This document shows positions 16,941-25,157 of a stretch of 64,000 nt of DNA, piece after piece. The notes beneath the pieces were generated by a model, which saw nothing but the letters and a program-made list of their open reading frames with translations, did no database searches and was not told the DNA's origin. This DNA comes from Acidobacteriaceae bacterium (GTDB lineage: Bacteria > Acidobacteriota > Terriglobia > Terriglobales > Acidobacteriaceae), in assembly GCA_030041045.1 (NCBI GenBank), contig JASHOQ010000012.1:52215-116214 (forward strand), read 5' to 3'. Position 1 is the first letter of the stretch, and the number at the start of each line of letters is the position of its first letter. Both the position numbers and the translations under genes were made by a program.

Positions 16941-18811
16941 ACGCTGAAACCATCGCGGGTGTGACAGCCGCGCAGTTCGCCGAACGGCTGCACGGGAAGC
17001 GATCTGGGCGCGGTAAGTGGCAAGCAAAGTGTCCGGCGCACGATGATCGCGTGGCGTCTCTCTCAATTGCCGAGGGCGAGGAGGGACGCGTGCTCTTGAA
17101 GTGTCACGCGGGCTGCACCGTCCAAGAGATTCTTGAACGTGCTGGCTTGACGATGGCCGATCTGTTCCCGCCGAAAGATTTCGTCGAGCCGCAGAGAGAA
17201 GCGAAGCCGCAAACCGTCTTTTACGACTACACCAATGCAGACGGCCACTTGCTCTATCAGGTCGCCCGGTTCCCCAATAAGCAATTCCGGCAAAGGCGAC
17301 CGGATGGAAATGGAAGCTGGGTGTGGAATCTCGACGGCGTTCAGCGTGTGCCTTACGCTATGCCTGCCTTGCTCAAGGCCGATCTGGTTTGCATTGTGGA
17401 AGGCGAGAAAGACGCCGATACGCTCGCTAACCTGCACCTGGAACGATACCCGATGTTTCAAGGCCGCGTTGTCGCCACAACTTGCAATTCTGGTGGCGCT
17501 GGAAAGTGGGAGACGAGATACGGGGAGCTTTTGAAGGGCAAAGACATTATCGTCTGCGAGGACAACGATGACGCGGGTCGCAAGCACACTCTCAGCATTC
17601 TGCGATCCGTTTACCCTCACGCGAGATCGGTCAAGCTGATTTCGTTTTCCGAACTGCCAGCCAAAAGCGACGTGTCCGATTTTCTAAGAGAGCATTCAGT
17701 TAATGAACTGCTAGCGAAGATCGGAGGGACCCCGCACTGGCAACCCGAACCGGATGCAGTTGTATCCGGTTATAAGCTGATCCCGCTCATTGAATTGATG
17801 AACCGTCCTGATGAGCCTGTGGATTATCTACTCGAAGGCCGTCTTGTGGCCGGCACGGTTTCAGTGTTCGTTGCAAAGCCAAAGGTCGGCAAAAGCACAC
17901 TCGCGCGGAATCTGGCCCTGGCCGTGAGCACAGGCCGCGACTTTCTTGGTTGCCGTACTCGGCAAGGGGAAGTGATTTATCTGGCGCTGGAGGAGAGACC
18001 GGAAGACGTCAAAGCTGACTTTGTGGCGATGGGCGCTACGGGGCGAGAGCCGATCCACATCCACGCGGCAAGCGCACCGGAAGACGCGATGCTCGCGCTC
18101 GTCGAACTGGTCAGGGAGCGGAAACCGGCGCTGGTGATGATCGACCCGCTCTTCCGGTTGACTCGCGTGCGCGATGAAAAAGCGTATGCGGAAATCTATA
18201 ACGCGCTGGGGCCGCTGATCGACCTTGCGAGGGAAACGGGGACGCACATCGTATTGACGCACCATGCAGGCAAGAGCCTCAAGGCGGATGCTATTGACTC
18301 TCCGCTTGGCTCGACGGCCCTGGGCGGGATTGTGGCGACGCTGGTGGTGATAAAGCGAGGCGAGGGCTACCGCACGATTGAAACAGTACAGCGCATCGGT
18401 GTTGACCTGCCGGAGACCGTACTCCACTTCGATTCCGCAACCCGGACTCTCTCACTCGGCGGCAGCAAAGCTGAAACCGAGCAGGCCGACGCCGAGCGGC
18501 GCATTCTCGATTACCTGAGGCAGGCCGGGGAACCCAAGACCCAGGCGCAAATTCGAGAAGAGGTGGAGGGCGCAACAAAGATACTTTGGGCTGCCCTGAC
18601 GGAACTCGTGAAAGCCAAAAGGGTCTCCAAAAGCGGCGAGGGGAAGCGTGGAAAACCTTTCTTGTTTTCTTGTTCTCAGCATATATCGGGAACAAGAGAA
18701 CAAGAAACGGAAAATGGCCCCGAAACCCGCGTCAACATTGACGAAAAGGTTGTTCCCGAAAAATCTCAAAATGCGTTTCTTGTTCTCGAACGCGAGAGGG
18801 GGGAATTTTGA
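16937..18811 (+). CDS. Primase-helicase replication protein (zinc finger, TOPRIM, RepA-like ATPase)
   Basis: GTG 16937 overlaps the upstream stop and has AGGAG seven bases before it. 624 residues. A CHC2-like zinc motif (CPAHDDR, LKCHAGCT) is at residues about 30-70, a TOPRIM domain (VCIVEGEKDADTL, IVCEDNDDAG) at about 140-250, and a RecA/RepA-type ATPase with Walker A AKPKVGKST near 315, Walker B ALVMIDPLF and a sensor THIVLTHHAGKS. A winged-helix-like tail follows. Such proteins prime and unwind DNA for phage, plasmid and satellite replication. It is the core replication gene of the island. Confidence 0.9.
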   Translation: MNAETIAGVTAAQFAERLHGKRSGRGKWQAKCPAHDDRVASLSIAEGEEGRVLLKCHAGCTVQEILERAGLTMADLFPPKDFVEPQREAKPQTVFYDYTNADGHLLYQVARFPNKQFRQRRPDGNGSWVWNLDGVQRVPYAMPALLKADLVCIVEGEKDADTLANLHLERYPMFQGRVVATTCNSGGAGKWETRYGELLKGKDIIVCEDNDDAGRKHTLSILRSVYPHARSVKLISFSELPAKSDVSDFLREHSVNELLAKIGGTPHWQPEPDAVVSGYKLIPLIELMNRPDEPVDYLLEGRLVAGTVSVFVAKPKVGKSTLARNLALAVSTGRDFLGCRTRQGEVIYLALEERPEDVKADFVAMGATGREPIHIHAASAPEDAMLALVELVRERKPALVMIDPLFRLTRVRDEKAYAEIYNALGPLIDLARETGTHIVLTHHAGKSLKADAIDSPLGSTALGGIVATLVVIKRGEGYRTIETVQRIGVDLPETVLHFDSATRTLSLGGSKAETEQADAERRILDYLRQAGEPKTQAQIREEVEGATKILWAALTELVKAKRVSKSGEGKRGKPFLFSCSQHISGTREQETENGPETRVNIDEKVVPEKSQNAFLVLERERGEF

Positions 18812-19386
18812 CCATGACCGCGCCAGAAATCATCCAGGAAATCGAGGCTGCAGGCGGTGTGTTGGCCGTGAAGAGCGGCAAGATAACTTTTGACGTTCCC
18901 ACGGGCCTCCGCCCCTTGGTGGACAGCCTGCGGGAGCGCAAGGACGAAGTAATCGCTTTGCTCCAAGCCCGCGACCGCGATCCCGACGAAGGCGATAAGT
19001 CCGCGCCGGTTCAGTCCCCGGCGGTTGCGACCGAAGCGAACAAATCCGAAGACTTCACGCGCTGGGTGCTTGAGCGTTGCGCGCTGCGGGAGAACCACGA
19101 GGATTCGCAATCTGTCGGCTCTTTGCAACTTGACTACATCCAATGGTGCTATGGGCATAACACGATTCCGTGCAGCCGGGAGACGTTCGAGGCGCTGTTA
19201 CAGGATGCAGGATTCGTGATCCGCGACAGCTTCGCAATCGGCGTGATCCTGAAAGCCGACTGGCCGAACACACAGACTGAGACCCTCGTTCGTTATTACG
19301 CCGTGCCCCAGCGCAAGCCGGACGATGGGGAGCAATGCTCGCCTTTGTTTAGAGGCTTACGGATTGCAGGGAGGCGGCAGGTGTGA
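18808..19386 (+). CDS. Island protein with TubC-docking-like N-terminal domain
   Basis: 192 residues; a TTG at 18808 overlaps the previous stop and is five bases from GAGGGGGGA, while ATG 18814 is the alternative. The first 55 residues (APEIIQEIEAAGGVLAVKSG, LRERKDEVIALLQAR) look like the small TubC N-terminal docking fold, which also turns up in replication modules of mobile elements. The rest has no family I recognise. Tight coupling to the primase-helicase suggests a part in replication or its control. Its stop overlaps a GTG (19383) that opens a short alternative frame. Confidence 0.7.
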   Translation: MTMTAPEIIQEIEAAGGVLAVKSGKITFDVPTGLRPLVDSLRERKDEVIALLQARDRDPDEGDKSAPVQSPAVATEANKSEDFTRWVLERCALRENHEDSQSVGSLQLDYIQWCYGHNTIPCSRETFEALLQDAGFVIRDSFAIGVILKADWPNTQTETLVRYYAVPQRKPDDGEQCSPLFRGLRIAGRRQV

Positions 19387-19494
19387 GCGATTTTGCCATT
19401 GGCGATCCGGTGTTTCTGAAGGCGTGCGATGGTCGCCGCACTTCGCACAATGGATTTTCTCAACGCGGCAAACACCAGCAAAGGAGATTCAACA

Positions 19495-19872
19495 ATGAGT
19501 CACTTGGACGAAGGCGTTCGCATTCAAGGGTTTTACAATCGGAGCAATCTCGAAGTAGTGGACCTGCCGCGCCGGGAGACAAGTCACGGCAGGCCCTGCG
19601 ACACGGTGAAGGTGAGCGAAATAGGGACGTATTGTGCTCACAAAATTGCGGCGCTGACGGACCGCGAAATGTTCGCGGAGGCAACACTAGAAATGAGCCA
19701 TCAAATCGGGAGCCTCACGGGGTCGCACTTGATCGACGACAAGACCAAAAAAGAATTGGAGGGACTTCGTGACCGCATGGAGCGCAGCAGCAATCCACGC
19801 GAGATTTTCAACACGGAAGTCCGACCCGCGTTTTATGGATTGCGGCCAGCGCCACGCAAGGAGGGCCAGTGA
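19495..19872 (+). CDS. Hypothetical island protein
   Basis: ATG 19495 is chosen because AAAGGAG lies 9 bases upstream; a longer frame has no ribosome site. 125 residues beginning MSHLDEGVRIQGFYNRSNLE, soluble and mixed helix/strand, with no cysteine motif, signal peptide or membrane segment of note. I do not recognise the family. Its stop overlaps the GTG start of the next gene, so it belongs to the same transcript as the replication genes. Confidence 0.65.
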   Translation: MSHLDEGVRIQGFYNRSNLEVVDLPRRETSHGRPCDTVKVSEIGTYCAHKIAALTDREMFAEATLEMSHQIGSLTGSHLIDDKTKKELEGLRDRMERSSNPREIFNTEVRPAFYGLRPAPRKEGQ

Positions 19873-20294
19873 AGCCCAGGGAACCGCTGACCGCCGCAGA
19901 GAAGGCGCAGATCACAACGCTCACAGCGGACGGCTGGTCGCCAACCAGAATCGCTCGACACATCGGGCGCTCGCGTCACGCCGTCCGCAATGCGCTGGCC
20001 AATCCGGAGACCCAAAGAGCCGTGAAAGACGAGAAGGCCGAACTCGCAGAAATGTACAAGAAGCAGGCCAGAGCCATTGTCGCCAGCATCGATCAAGAAA
20101 CCATCGAGAAAGCGAACCTCTTGCAGCGAATGACCTCGGCAGGCATCGCGACCGACAAAGCGCTAACCCTTACCGGAGACACGCCGCCGATTCGTGTCGA
20201 ATTGCTCGTGCAGGCAGTGGAAGTGATGCGTCACCAGCGGGCCGAAGATAACGCGCACCGCCTTGCTCTGCCCGCGCCCACGGGCAAGAAATGA
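19869..20294 (+). CDS. Helix-turn-helix protein, terminase-small-subunit-like
   Basis: GTG 19869 overlaps the upstream stop, with AAGGAGG before it. 141 residues. The N-terminal homeodomain-like helix-turn-helix reads LTADGWSPTRIARHIGRSRH, followed by a charged coiled-coil and TSAGIATDKALTLTGD, a segment seen in small phage proteins near packaging genes. It could be a TerS-like DNA-binding protein or a plain regulator; no large terminase is present. If it is TerS-like, it would be how this island gets packaged by a helper phage. Confidence 0.6.
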   Translation: MKPREPLTAAEKAQITTLTADGWSPTRIARHIGRSRHAVRNALANPETQRAVKDEKAELAEMYKKQARAIVASIDQETIEKANLLQRMTSAGIATDKALTLTGDTPPIRVELLVQAVEVMRHQRAEDNAHRLALPAPTGKK

Positions 20295-20347
20295 GATTCA
20301 TCCTGCTCGCCATTCTGCTCGCGCTGTCGGGTCCACAAGTCGCATGA
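20291..20347 (+). pseudogene. 18-codon signal-peptide stub of a lost gene
   Basis: An ATG overlapping the previous stop (ATGA) opens MRFILLAILLALSGPQVA, a textbook export signal start, then hits TGA at 20345. The sequence from about 20331 belongs in another frame to a transposase tail. The stub looks like a secreted-protein gene cut by an insertion. Confidence 0.45.
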
Positions 20348-20420
20348 AGGTCAGACCCCGGCGATGGTGAGCGGGGTCGCAGATCACATCTGGAGAATTG
20401 AAGAATTGTTTACTTGCTAG
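20331..20420 (+). pseudogene. IS1-type transposase C-terminal remnant
   Basis: About 29 codons read VHKSHEGQTPAMVSGVADHI then WRIEELFTC and a stop. Many IS1-like DDE transposases end in the same way (HxTLRVTPAM, GVADHVW, EE). Only this tail is left, and it runs 11 bases into the 3' end of the convergent ClpP-like gene. Confidence 0.5.
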
Positions 20421-21156
20421 AAGAGGTTGGACCCGCAGAAATCATAGCGCCCGTAGTCGGTGCTGACGGTGGCGGAGCAATATCGGCAATGGCCGCCCCG
20501 GGCGTTACGAAGTCGTGCTTGATTTCTTGAATAAGACCCAACTGAAGCGCCTGTTGCGGATCGAATATGTTTTGGCCCTCAATCGCAGCCTCGATTTCCT
20601 TCGACTGTTTTCCTATCGTTGCCTCGATAACTTCCAGTGACAACTGATTCATGTTTTTTACTTGTTGCAGTTGTCCTTCGAGAAAAGAAGAATTGAGTGG
20701 AGTTCCTGGAGGCACAGCGTTGAAAGAACTGTGGATCAAAAATCTCGTGTCAGGGAGCGCGTAGCGATGCTTCCCGGCACAGAAAATGAGATTGGCTGCC
20801 GAGTCAACTTGGCCAAGATTGTAGGTTGTTATGTCTATTCCCAAACCGTCCAGGCCGTGGAGGTAATTGTAGGCTGCAAGTCCAGACAGAACGTCTCCAC
20901 CTTGCGATGAAAGCAAGATGATGAACTTTTTTCTCCCCTGGTTGACTTGGCCGTTAACAATTTGAATCAGAACATTCGTACTATTCGGATCGATGGGCAC
21001 AAAGAAGCTGATTTGAAACGGCTGCTCCGCGATCTGAGCGGCTTGATTGGGCTGCGAAGGTGGATTCTGAGCTTGCGGGAAAGTGAGGGGAGAGTACAGC
21101 ACGCAGATTCCCGCGAGCAGAAACAGAGGGCGAAGGAATGCCCGCGGATGATTCAT
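20410..21156 (-). CDS. Exported ClpP-like serine protease (S14)
   Basis: ATG 21156 follows GAGGT; 248 residues. Residues 1-30 are a signal peptide (basic start, RPLFLLAGICVLYSPLTF core). The rest is a ClpP/crotonase fold: FIILLSSQGGDVLSGLAAYN corresponds to the oxyanion Gly strand of ClpP, Ser119 lies in GQVDSAANLIF and His142 in DTRFLIHSS, both at catalytic positions. Normal ClpP is cytoplasmic and works with an AAA+ unfoldase; an exported one cannot use ATP. It is island cargo. SppA-like signal-peptide peptidase or NfeD-type function are alternatives within the clan. Confidence 0.78.
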   Translation of the reverse strand: MNHPRAFLRPLFLLAGICVLYSPLTFPQAQNPPSQPNQAAQIAEQPFQISFFVPIDPNSTNVLIQIVNGQVNQGRKKFIILLSSQGGDVLSGLAAYNYLHGLDGLGIDITTYNLGQVDSAANLIFCAGKHRYALPDTRFLIHSSFNAVPPGTPLNSSFLEGQLQQVKNMNQLSLEVIEATIGKQSKEIEAAIEGQNIFDPQQALQLGLIQEIKHDFVTPGAAIADIAPPPSAPTTGAMISAGPTSSSK

Positions 21157-21953
21157 AGCTACCTCACGTAGCTTCCGAATTGGATGCACATTGTCTTTGT
21201 CAAGAGCAGTGCGCGTCAATATCCTTCTAGTAAACAGTACCGCAACTCCTTGGTTAAATGGCACAAAAGTGCCATTTGCGGCGAATGGGAAGCGAAGGCT
21301 GGAATCAGCCTAATCACCCTCTTTCATTTTAGACGAATCAGCAGCCGCAGAGTCACGCTTGATTCTTCCCGCCATCGGCGTATGATTGCAGCCAACGCCA
21401 GCCTCCCTCAATGCAAACCATTCCTCCCCCGATCTAGCCAATCGGAAAGCTGCATCTTGTCTCGAAACGGGCTGGCAATAAAAAGCCGGGAGGAATCCCG
21501 GCCTGTGAATCAGGCATGTACGACACGGGACCGTCTGACGGATTCGGCGGTCCCGATTTTTGTGCGCCCGAGATGGCAGCAACGCCCCTGAAAGGACACA
21601 GCCCGCTTTTGCGAGGAAATCTACAGAGCCAGATATGCAAAAGCGCAGGCCGGGGGGTGCGCAAGGGGGGCATAGGGGGTGCCTAGGCTCTCATTTGGGG
21701 CCATGGTGTCAGGATGAAGCGATGCAGGCAGACCGGCGACTTCTAAGGGCGGTTGTGGATGTTCTTGTGGATGCTGGCCGCTGTGTCGATCTAATCGATT
21801 GATCTTGCGCCGTTTGCATCACGTGACATTCAGCTTGTAGAGCTAGCACTCTCAAATTCTGGCTCTCTCGGGTCGGGCTGAACGCTCAGGACTAAGGGAC
21901 CTCGGTGCCTTTTTACTGTGGCCCAGTCTGTCCTAGACTTATCTCAGATCGCT
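21157..21953. other. Long island intergenic region
   Basis: About 800 bases between the ClpP-like and FRG genes. Apart from a minus-strand terminator at 21485-21502 I see no convincing gene; the short open frames have poor starts and biased composition. Confidence 0.5.
21485..21502 (-). terminator. Rho-independent terminator
   Basis: A seven-base-pair stem GCCGGGA/TCCCGGC with a four-base loop is followed on the minus strand by TTTTTATT. It would end a transcript coming from the FRG gene about 450 bases upstream. Confidence 0.65.
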
Positions 21954-22988
21954 TCAAAGGCTGTAACCGCGAACCTTGTGCAGATGTTTCCACGTCACGA
22001 AATCTGCAAGTCCTCCAAGGTCAGGGAAAAGCGTCCTCCTTGACACCCCCAATTGAGCCAAATCACGAAGTAAGTCGTCGATGTCTTCCACGTCAAATCG
22101 AATCTCGTGAATCCGCAACTCTTCTAGCCCCTTCCCAGATGCTAGCGGGTCCAACGTGATTCGCTCATCAAGCAAGTCCTCTGTTTGACCGAAAATGATA
22201 AAACGCCCTTCTTGGGAAGCGACACGCGGATGAAGCGCAGGAGGCTCAATCGGCATTGCATGCTTCGGAATGAGAGCCTGGGCGTCTTCCATTTTTTCAA
22301 TCAGTGCTTCCAGGGGCGGAATGTACTTGTCCGCATCCGAAGACCACGCGAGCAGTGGAGAACTCCACACATCGCTGAGCCTATTGGCCAGCCAATATGC
22401 GTCCAACATCCAAACTGCGATCTTGGCTTTCGACTTTGGCCCTGCGTCCGGCAGCGGATTAGTTTGGTATTTCTCCACGCAGAAAAAGAGAGCCGCGAGC
22501 GCATTCGTAGTCCAATCAAGAAGCCTTGTCGGAATACCATGGTGCTGCATGAGAAAGTACCAATCTGCGGAAGATTTTGCCTCGTTTGCCGGGTTTAGCA
22601 GTCGCCCATAACTGGTGAAGTCGATCCTCAGCTCGTGCTCCAGCTCAATCAGCTCGGCGAACCGACTGGTTCGCTTGTTAGGCGGAACAGGGCTGTGTGC
22701 TTGTTTTGATAAGTTGCCGTAGGTGCTCTCTCGATACAGGCCCGGCTTCAGCTTGTGTGCCCGCTTGGAATGTCCGCGAAACCAAACTTGGCCGACAATT
22801 CTGGCGTTGTTCAGGAGTACCCGCCCATCGCTTTCAGTGTTCACCCAATCCGTTTCTTGCCATCGGCGAGAGATTAATCGAGTCTGTTCCACATACTGAG
22901 CGATCGTGCTGACGGGCTTCGAAGCGCCTGCGGCTGCTAGGAGATTCCTAATTCGCTCCAGGCTGGGCTTGGGGGTACGTACACTCAT
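21954..22988 (-). CDS. FRG-domain protein
   Basis: ATG 22988; 344 residues. The family signature is clear: VWFRGHSK at 68-75, a helical stretch with YRESTYGN, then MQHHGIPTRLLDWTTNALAA at 147-166. The C-terminal part (ASQEGRFIIFGQT) also fits. FRG proteins are soluble, of unknown enzymatic activity, and are repeatedly found in anti-phage and mobile-element gene sets. It is the last gene before attR, the classic place for island cargo. The region of about 450 bases after its stop is probably transcribed up to the terminator at 21485. Confidence 0.85.
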   Translation of the reverse strand: MSVRTPKPSLERIRNLLAAAGASKPVSTIAQYVEQTRLISRRWQETDWVNTESDGRVLLNNARIVGQVWFRGHSKRAHKLKPGLYRESTYGNLSKQAHSPVPPNKRTSRFAELIELEHELRIDFTSYGRLLNPANEAKSSADWYFLMQHHGIPTRLLDWTTNALAALFFCVEKYQTNPLPDAGPKSKAKIAVWMLDAYWLANRLSDVWSSPLLAWSSDADKYIPPLEALIEKMEDAQALIPKHAMPIEPPALHPRVASQEGRFIIFGQTEDLLDERITLDPLASGKGLEELRIHEIRFDVEDIDDLLRDLAQLGVSRRTLFPDLGGLADFVTWKHLHKVRGYSL

Positions 22989-23089
22989 GGTGTTAGCTCT
23001 TGGGGGCAATTTTATCCCGCGTTCTGTGTTCCACAAATCTCTCCACAAAACAGGGAGATTCTCAGATATTTTAGCGGGACTTAGCAAGA

Positions 23090-23180
23090 GTGAGCAGGAT
23101 GCAGCAGTGAAAGCGGGGAATGCATGGGGACCCGCGCAAACACTGGCGAATCGCGCTATTCCTGCTCACTACTGCTGCAC
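23090..23180. repeat. Interdigitated inverted repeats next to attR
   Basis: GTGAGCAGGATGCAGCAGTG at 23090-23109 is matched at 23161-23180 by CCTGCTCAC and TACTGCTGCACCCTG. Such repeats beside an attachment site may be arm-type binding sites for integrase or Xis. Confidence 0.4.
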
Positions 23181-23202
23181 CCTGAATATCTGGTCGGTCA
23201 AA

Positions 23203-23247
23203 TTCCCAAGCTGAATGTCGCCGGTTCGATCCCGGTCTCCCGCTCCA
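23203..23247 (+). repeat. attR core, 45-bp direct repeat
   Basis: Perfect copy of tRNA-Gly bases from the anticodon loop to CCA, without the 5' half of the tRNA. Marks the right end of the island. Confidence 0.92.
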
Positions 23248-23284
23248 GATCCAGCGCGCATCGCCACAGGTCCGCGCGCAAAGC

Positions 23285-23770
23285 TCAAATCGCCTCCTGC
23301 ATCTTGATCACCAGGCTGGTGATCGTTTCTTCTCCTGTGAGCTGCATCTGATGCGGCGTGCCGGCGGGAACATGCACGACGTCACCTGCTCGAAGTTTCT
23401 GGTTTGAACCGCCCCGGATCGAAGCTCCCCGTGTTTCTCCCGCTGCGACAATGCGCGCTCCCTCCACCCATCCTCCGGTCACCAGCGTTGCGCTGCCCGC
23501 CAGAACGCAAAACAGGTCGGCGAATTGTTCGTGCACTTCGACTTCGCCGCTGCGGCTGCGGTAAGAAAGCATGGCGGAGTGTTGCGGATATTCCTTGAGC
23601 GTCTCCGAAGCCGAACCATCCCCATGTTTCGCCATCTTGCGCAGATACGCGGCCCGCTCCAGCAGCACGGCCGGCGACCAGTGATCGACCGGATTCCCTG
23701 GAGGTTTCGGCCTCGGCGCCACCTGGTCGAGATTTACGTCGCGCAAGATCGCTTTCTCGATCCGCTCCAT
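23285..23770 (-). CDS. Cupin-domain protein
   Basis: ATG 23770 has AAAGGAG seven bases upstream. 161 residues. The double-psi barrel is visible in VEVHEQFADLFCVLAGSATL and the second cupin motif RAGDVVHVPAGTPHQMQLTG. One metal-ligand His is present in motif 1 and one in motif 2, so a metal site is likely but incomplete by the classical pattern. Cupins range from dioxygenases to sugar-binding sensors; nothing more specific can be said. It is the first host gene after the island. Confidence 0.82.
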   Translation of the reverse strand: MERIEKAILRDVNLDQVAPRPKPPGNPVDHWSPAVLLERAAYLRKMAKHGDGSASETLKEYPQHSAMLSYRSRSGEVEVHEQFADLFCVLAGSATLVTGGWVEGARIVAAGETRGASIRGGSNQKLRAGDVVHVPAGTPHQMQLTGEETITSLVIKMQEAI

Positions 23771-23815
23771 CTCTACTCCTTTCACCTAGAGGGCAAGCTG
23801 CCGCGATGCCGGCGG

Positions 23816-24511
23816 TCAGAGGCTTGCGAGCTTGCGGGCGCGTCGAAAAACCTTGAGCAGCATCGCGCGGGTCAGTTTGCCGGTGTTCGTGTTCTGCAGC
23901 GAGGGATGATAGCTGGCGATGGCGATGAGTCCGCTGGGCAATCGGAACTCAGCGCCATGCGCAAATTTGAATTCCCGCCGCGCAGGCAGTGTGCCGACGC
24001 GTGCTTCGTGCGCCAGCAGCCCGTCAAACGCGATGCGGCCCAGGCAGACCACTACGCGCAGATGCGTGAGCAGGCTCATTTCGCGGTCGAGCCAGGGCGC
24101 GCAGTTGCGCAGCTCCGCAGGCGTGGGCTTGTTCGCCGGAGGAGCGCAATGCGCGACCGAGGTGATCCAGAGCCCCGTGAGCTTCATGCCGTCGTGGCGC
24201 GAGACGGCGTTTGGCTGCGAGGCGAATCCCGACTCATAGAGCACGGGATAAAGAAAATCGCCGGAGCCGTCTCCGGTGAACGGGCGGCCGGTGCGATTGG
24301 AACCGTGCGCGCCGGGAGCAAGACCGAGCGCGAGCACGCGCGCTTGCGGGTCGCCGAACGACGGCACGGGACGGCCCCAGTACTCCCACTCCGCGTAGGC
24401 GCGACGCCGCACGCGGGCAATGGTTGTGCAATGCGCGCGCAAGCGCGGGCACAAATTGCAGGCGACGATCTCCTGGTTCAGCGTTTCAAGCGCGAGCGCG
24501 GCACGAGACAT
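23816..24511 (-). CDS. Type-5 uracil-DNA glycosylase (UdgB-like)
   Basis: ATG 24511; about 231 residues. It shows CNLCPRLR (two of the iron-sulfur cysteines), motif 1 as [20 protein letters not shown], and the C-terminal [15 protein letters not shown] motif. The extended [10 protein letters not shown] segment and the lack of the acidic residue of other families mark family 5 enzymes such as Thermus UDGb. They remove uracil, and often hypoxanthine or xanthine, from DNA in base-excision repair, and carry a 4Fe-4S cluster. The gene is divergent from the PfpI-like gene. Confidence 0.9.
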   Translation of the reverse strand: MSRAALALETLNQEIVACNLCPRLRAHCTTIARVRRRAYAEWEYWGRPVPSFGDPQARVLALGLAPGAHGSNRTGRPFTGDGSGDFLYPVLYESGFASQPNAVSRHDGMKLTGLWITSVAHCAPPANKPTPAELRNCAPWLDREMSLLTHLRVVVCLGRIAFDGLLAHEARVGTLPARREFKFAHGAEFRLPSGLIAIASYHPSLQNTNTGKLTRAMLLKVFRRARKLASL

Positions 24512-24572
24512 GAGCAAATTCTACGCGTCGCCGCTTTTTGCTGTGGCACACTGGCTGGCGGAGGAGATGGCG

Positions 24573-25157
24573 ATGCGATCCGCGAAACTGCTGCTGCTGG
24601 CCGGCGATTTTGTCGAGGACTACGAGATCATGGTGCCCTTTCAGGCGCTGCAGATGGTGGGGCACACGGTGGACGCCGTCTGCCCCGGCAAGAAGAAGGG
24701 CGAGACGGTGCGAACGGCGATTCACGACTTTGAGGGCGACCAGACGTACACCGAGAAGCGCGGCCACAATTTCACGCTCAACGCAACGTTCGACGAGATC
24801 GATCCCGCGCGCTACGACGGGCTGGTGATTCCCGGCGGGCGCGCGCCCGAGTACCTGCGGCTGAACGCGAAGGTGATCGAGATGGTGCGACATTTCGACA
24901 AAGCCGGCAAGCCCATCGCCGCGCTCTGTCACGGGCCGCAGCTGCTGGCGGCCGCGGGCGTGCTCAAAGGGCGCAAAGTCAACGCGTATCCGGCCTGCGC
25001 GCCGGAGGTGGAGCTGGCGGGCGGAACGTATGTGAAGGTGGAGATGGCCGACGCCGTGGTCGACGGCAAGCTGGTGACCGGGCCGGCGTGGCCCGCACAC
25101 CCCAAGTGGCTGGCGCGGTTTCTGGAAGTACTGGAAGCGCATCTGGCGAGGCAGTAA
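24573..25157 (+). CDS. DJ-1/PfpI-family protein
   Basis: ATG 24573 is preceded by GGAGGAG at good spacing. 194 residues. The nucleophile elbow lies in [16 protein letters not shown], and [12 protein letters not shown] carries the conserved Glu region of the PfpI branch. Family members are stress proteins, glyoxalases or amidohydrolases, and a few are proteases. Divergent from the uracil-DNA glycosylase gene by about 60 bases. The physiological substrate is not known. Confidence 0.9.
   Translation: MRSAKLLLLAGDFVEDYEIMVPFQALQMVGHTVDAVCPGKKKGETVRTAIHDFEGDQTYTEKRGHNFTLNATFDEIDPARYDGLVIPGGRAPEYLRLNAKVIEMVRHFDKAGKPIAALCHGPQLLAAAGVLKGRKVNAYPACAPEVELAGGTYVKVEMADAVVDGKLVTGPAWPAHPKWLARFLEVLEAHLARQ

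Larger units (their letters stand above)
14595..23247. mobile_element. tRNA-Gly-integrated genomic island (about 8.6 kb)
   Basis: The element is bounded by two perfect 45-bp copies of the 3' part of tRNA-Gly (anticodon loop to CCA). It begins with a tyrosine integrase reading towards the tRNA, then divergent small regulator and replication genes, and ends with cargo. No capsid, portal, tail or conjugation gene is present. That gene set fits a phage-satellite-like or plasmid-like integrative element that replicates with its own primase-helicase and needs a helper for transfer. The cargo is a secreted ClpP-like protease and an FRG-domain protein. Confidence 0.88.

Noticed and set aside
19383..19772. 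GTG start overlapping the previous stop (GTGA) with a 129-codon frame beginning MSDFAIGDPVFLKACDG
   Set aside because: The first 17 residues look like a real start, but the rest is the +2 shadow of the well-supported gene at 19495. It may be a decayed small gene.
21434..21673. 79-codon minus-strand frame around the island terminator
   Set aside because: It contains the terminator hairpin itself and lacks a ribosome site or domain.
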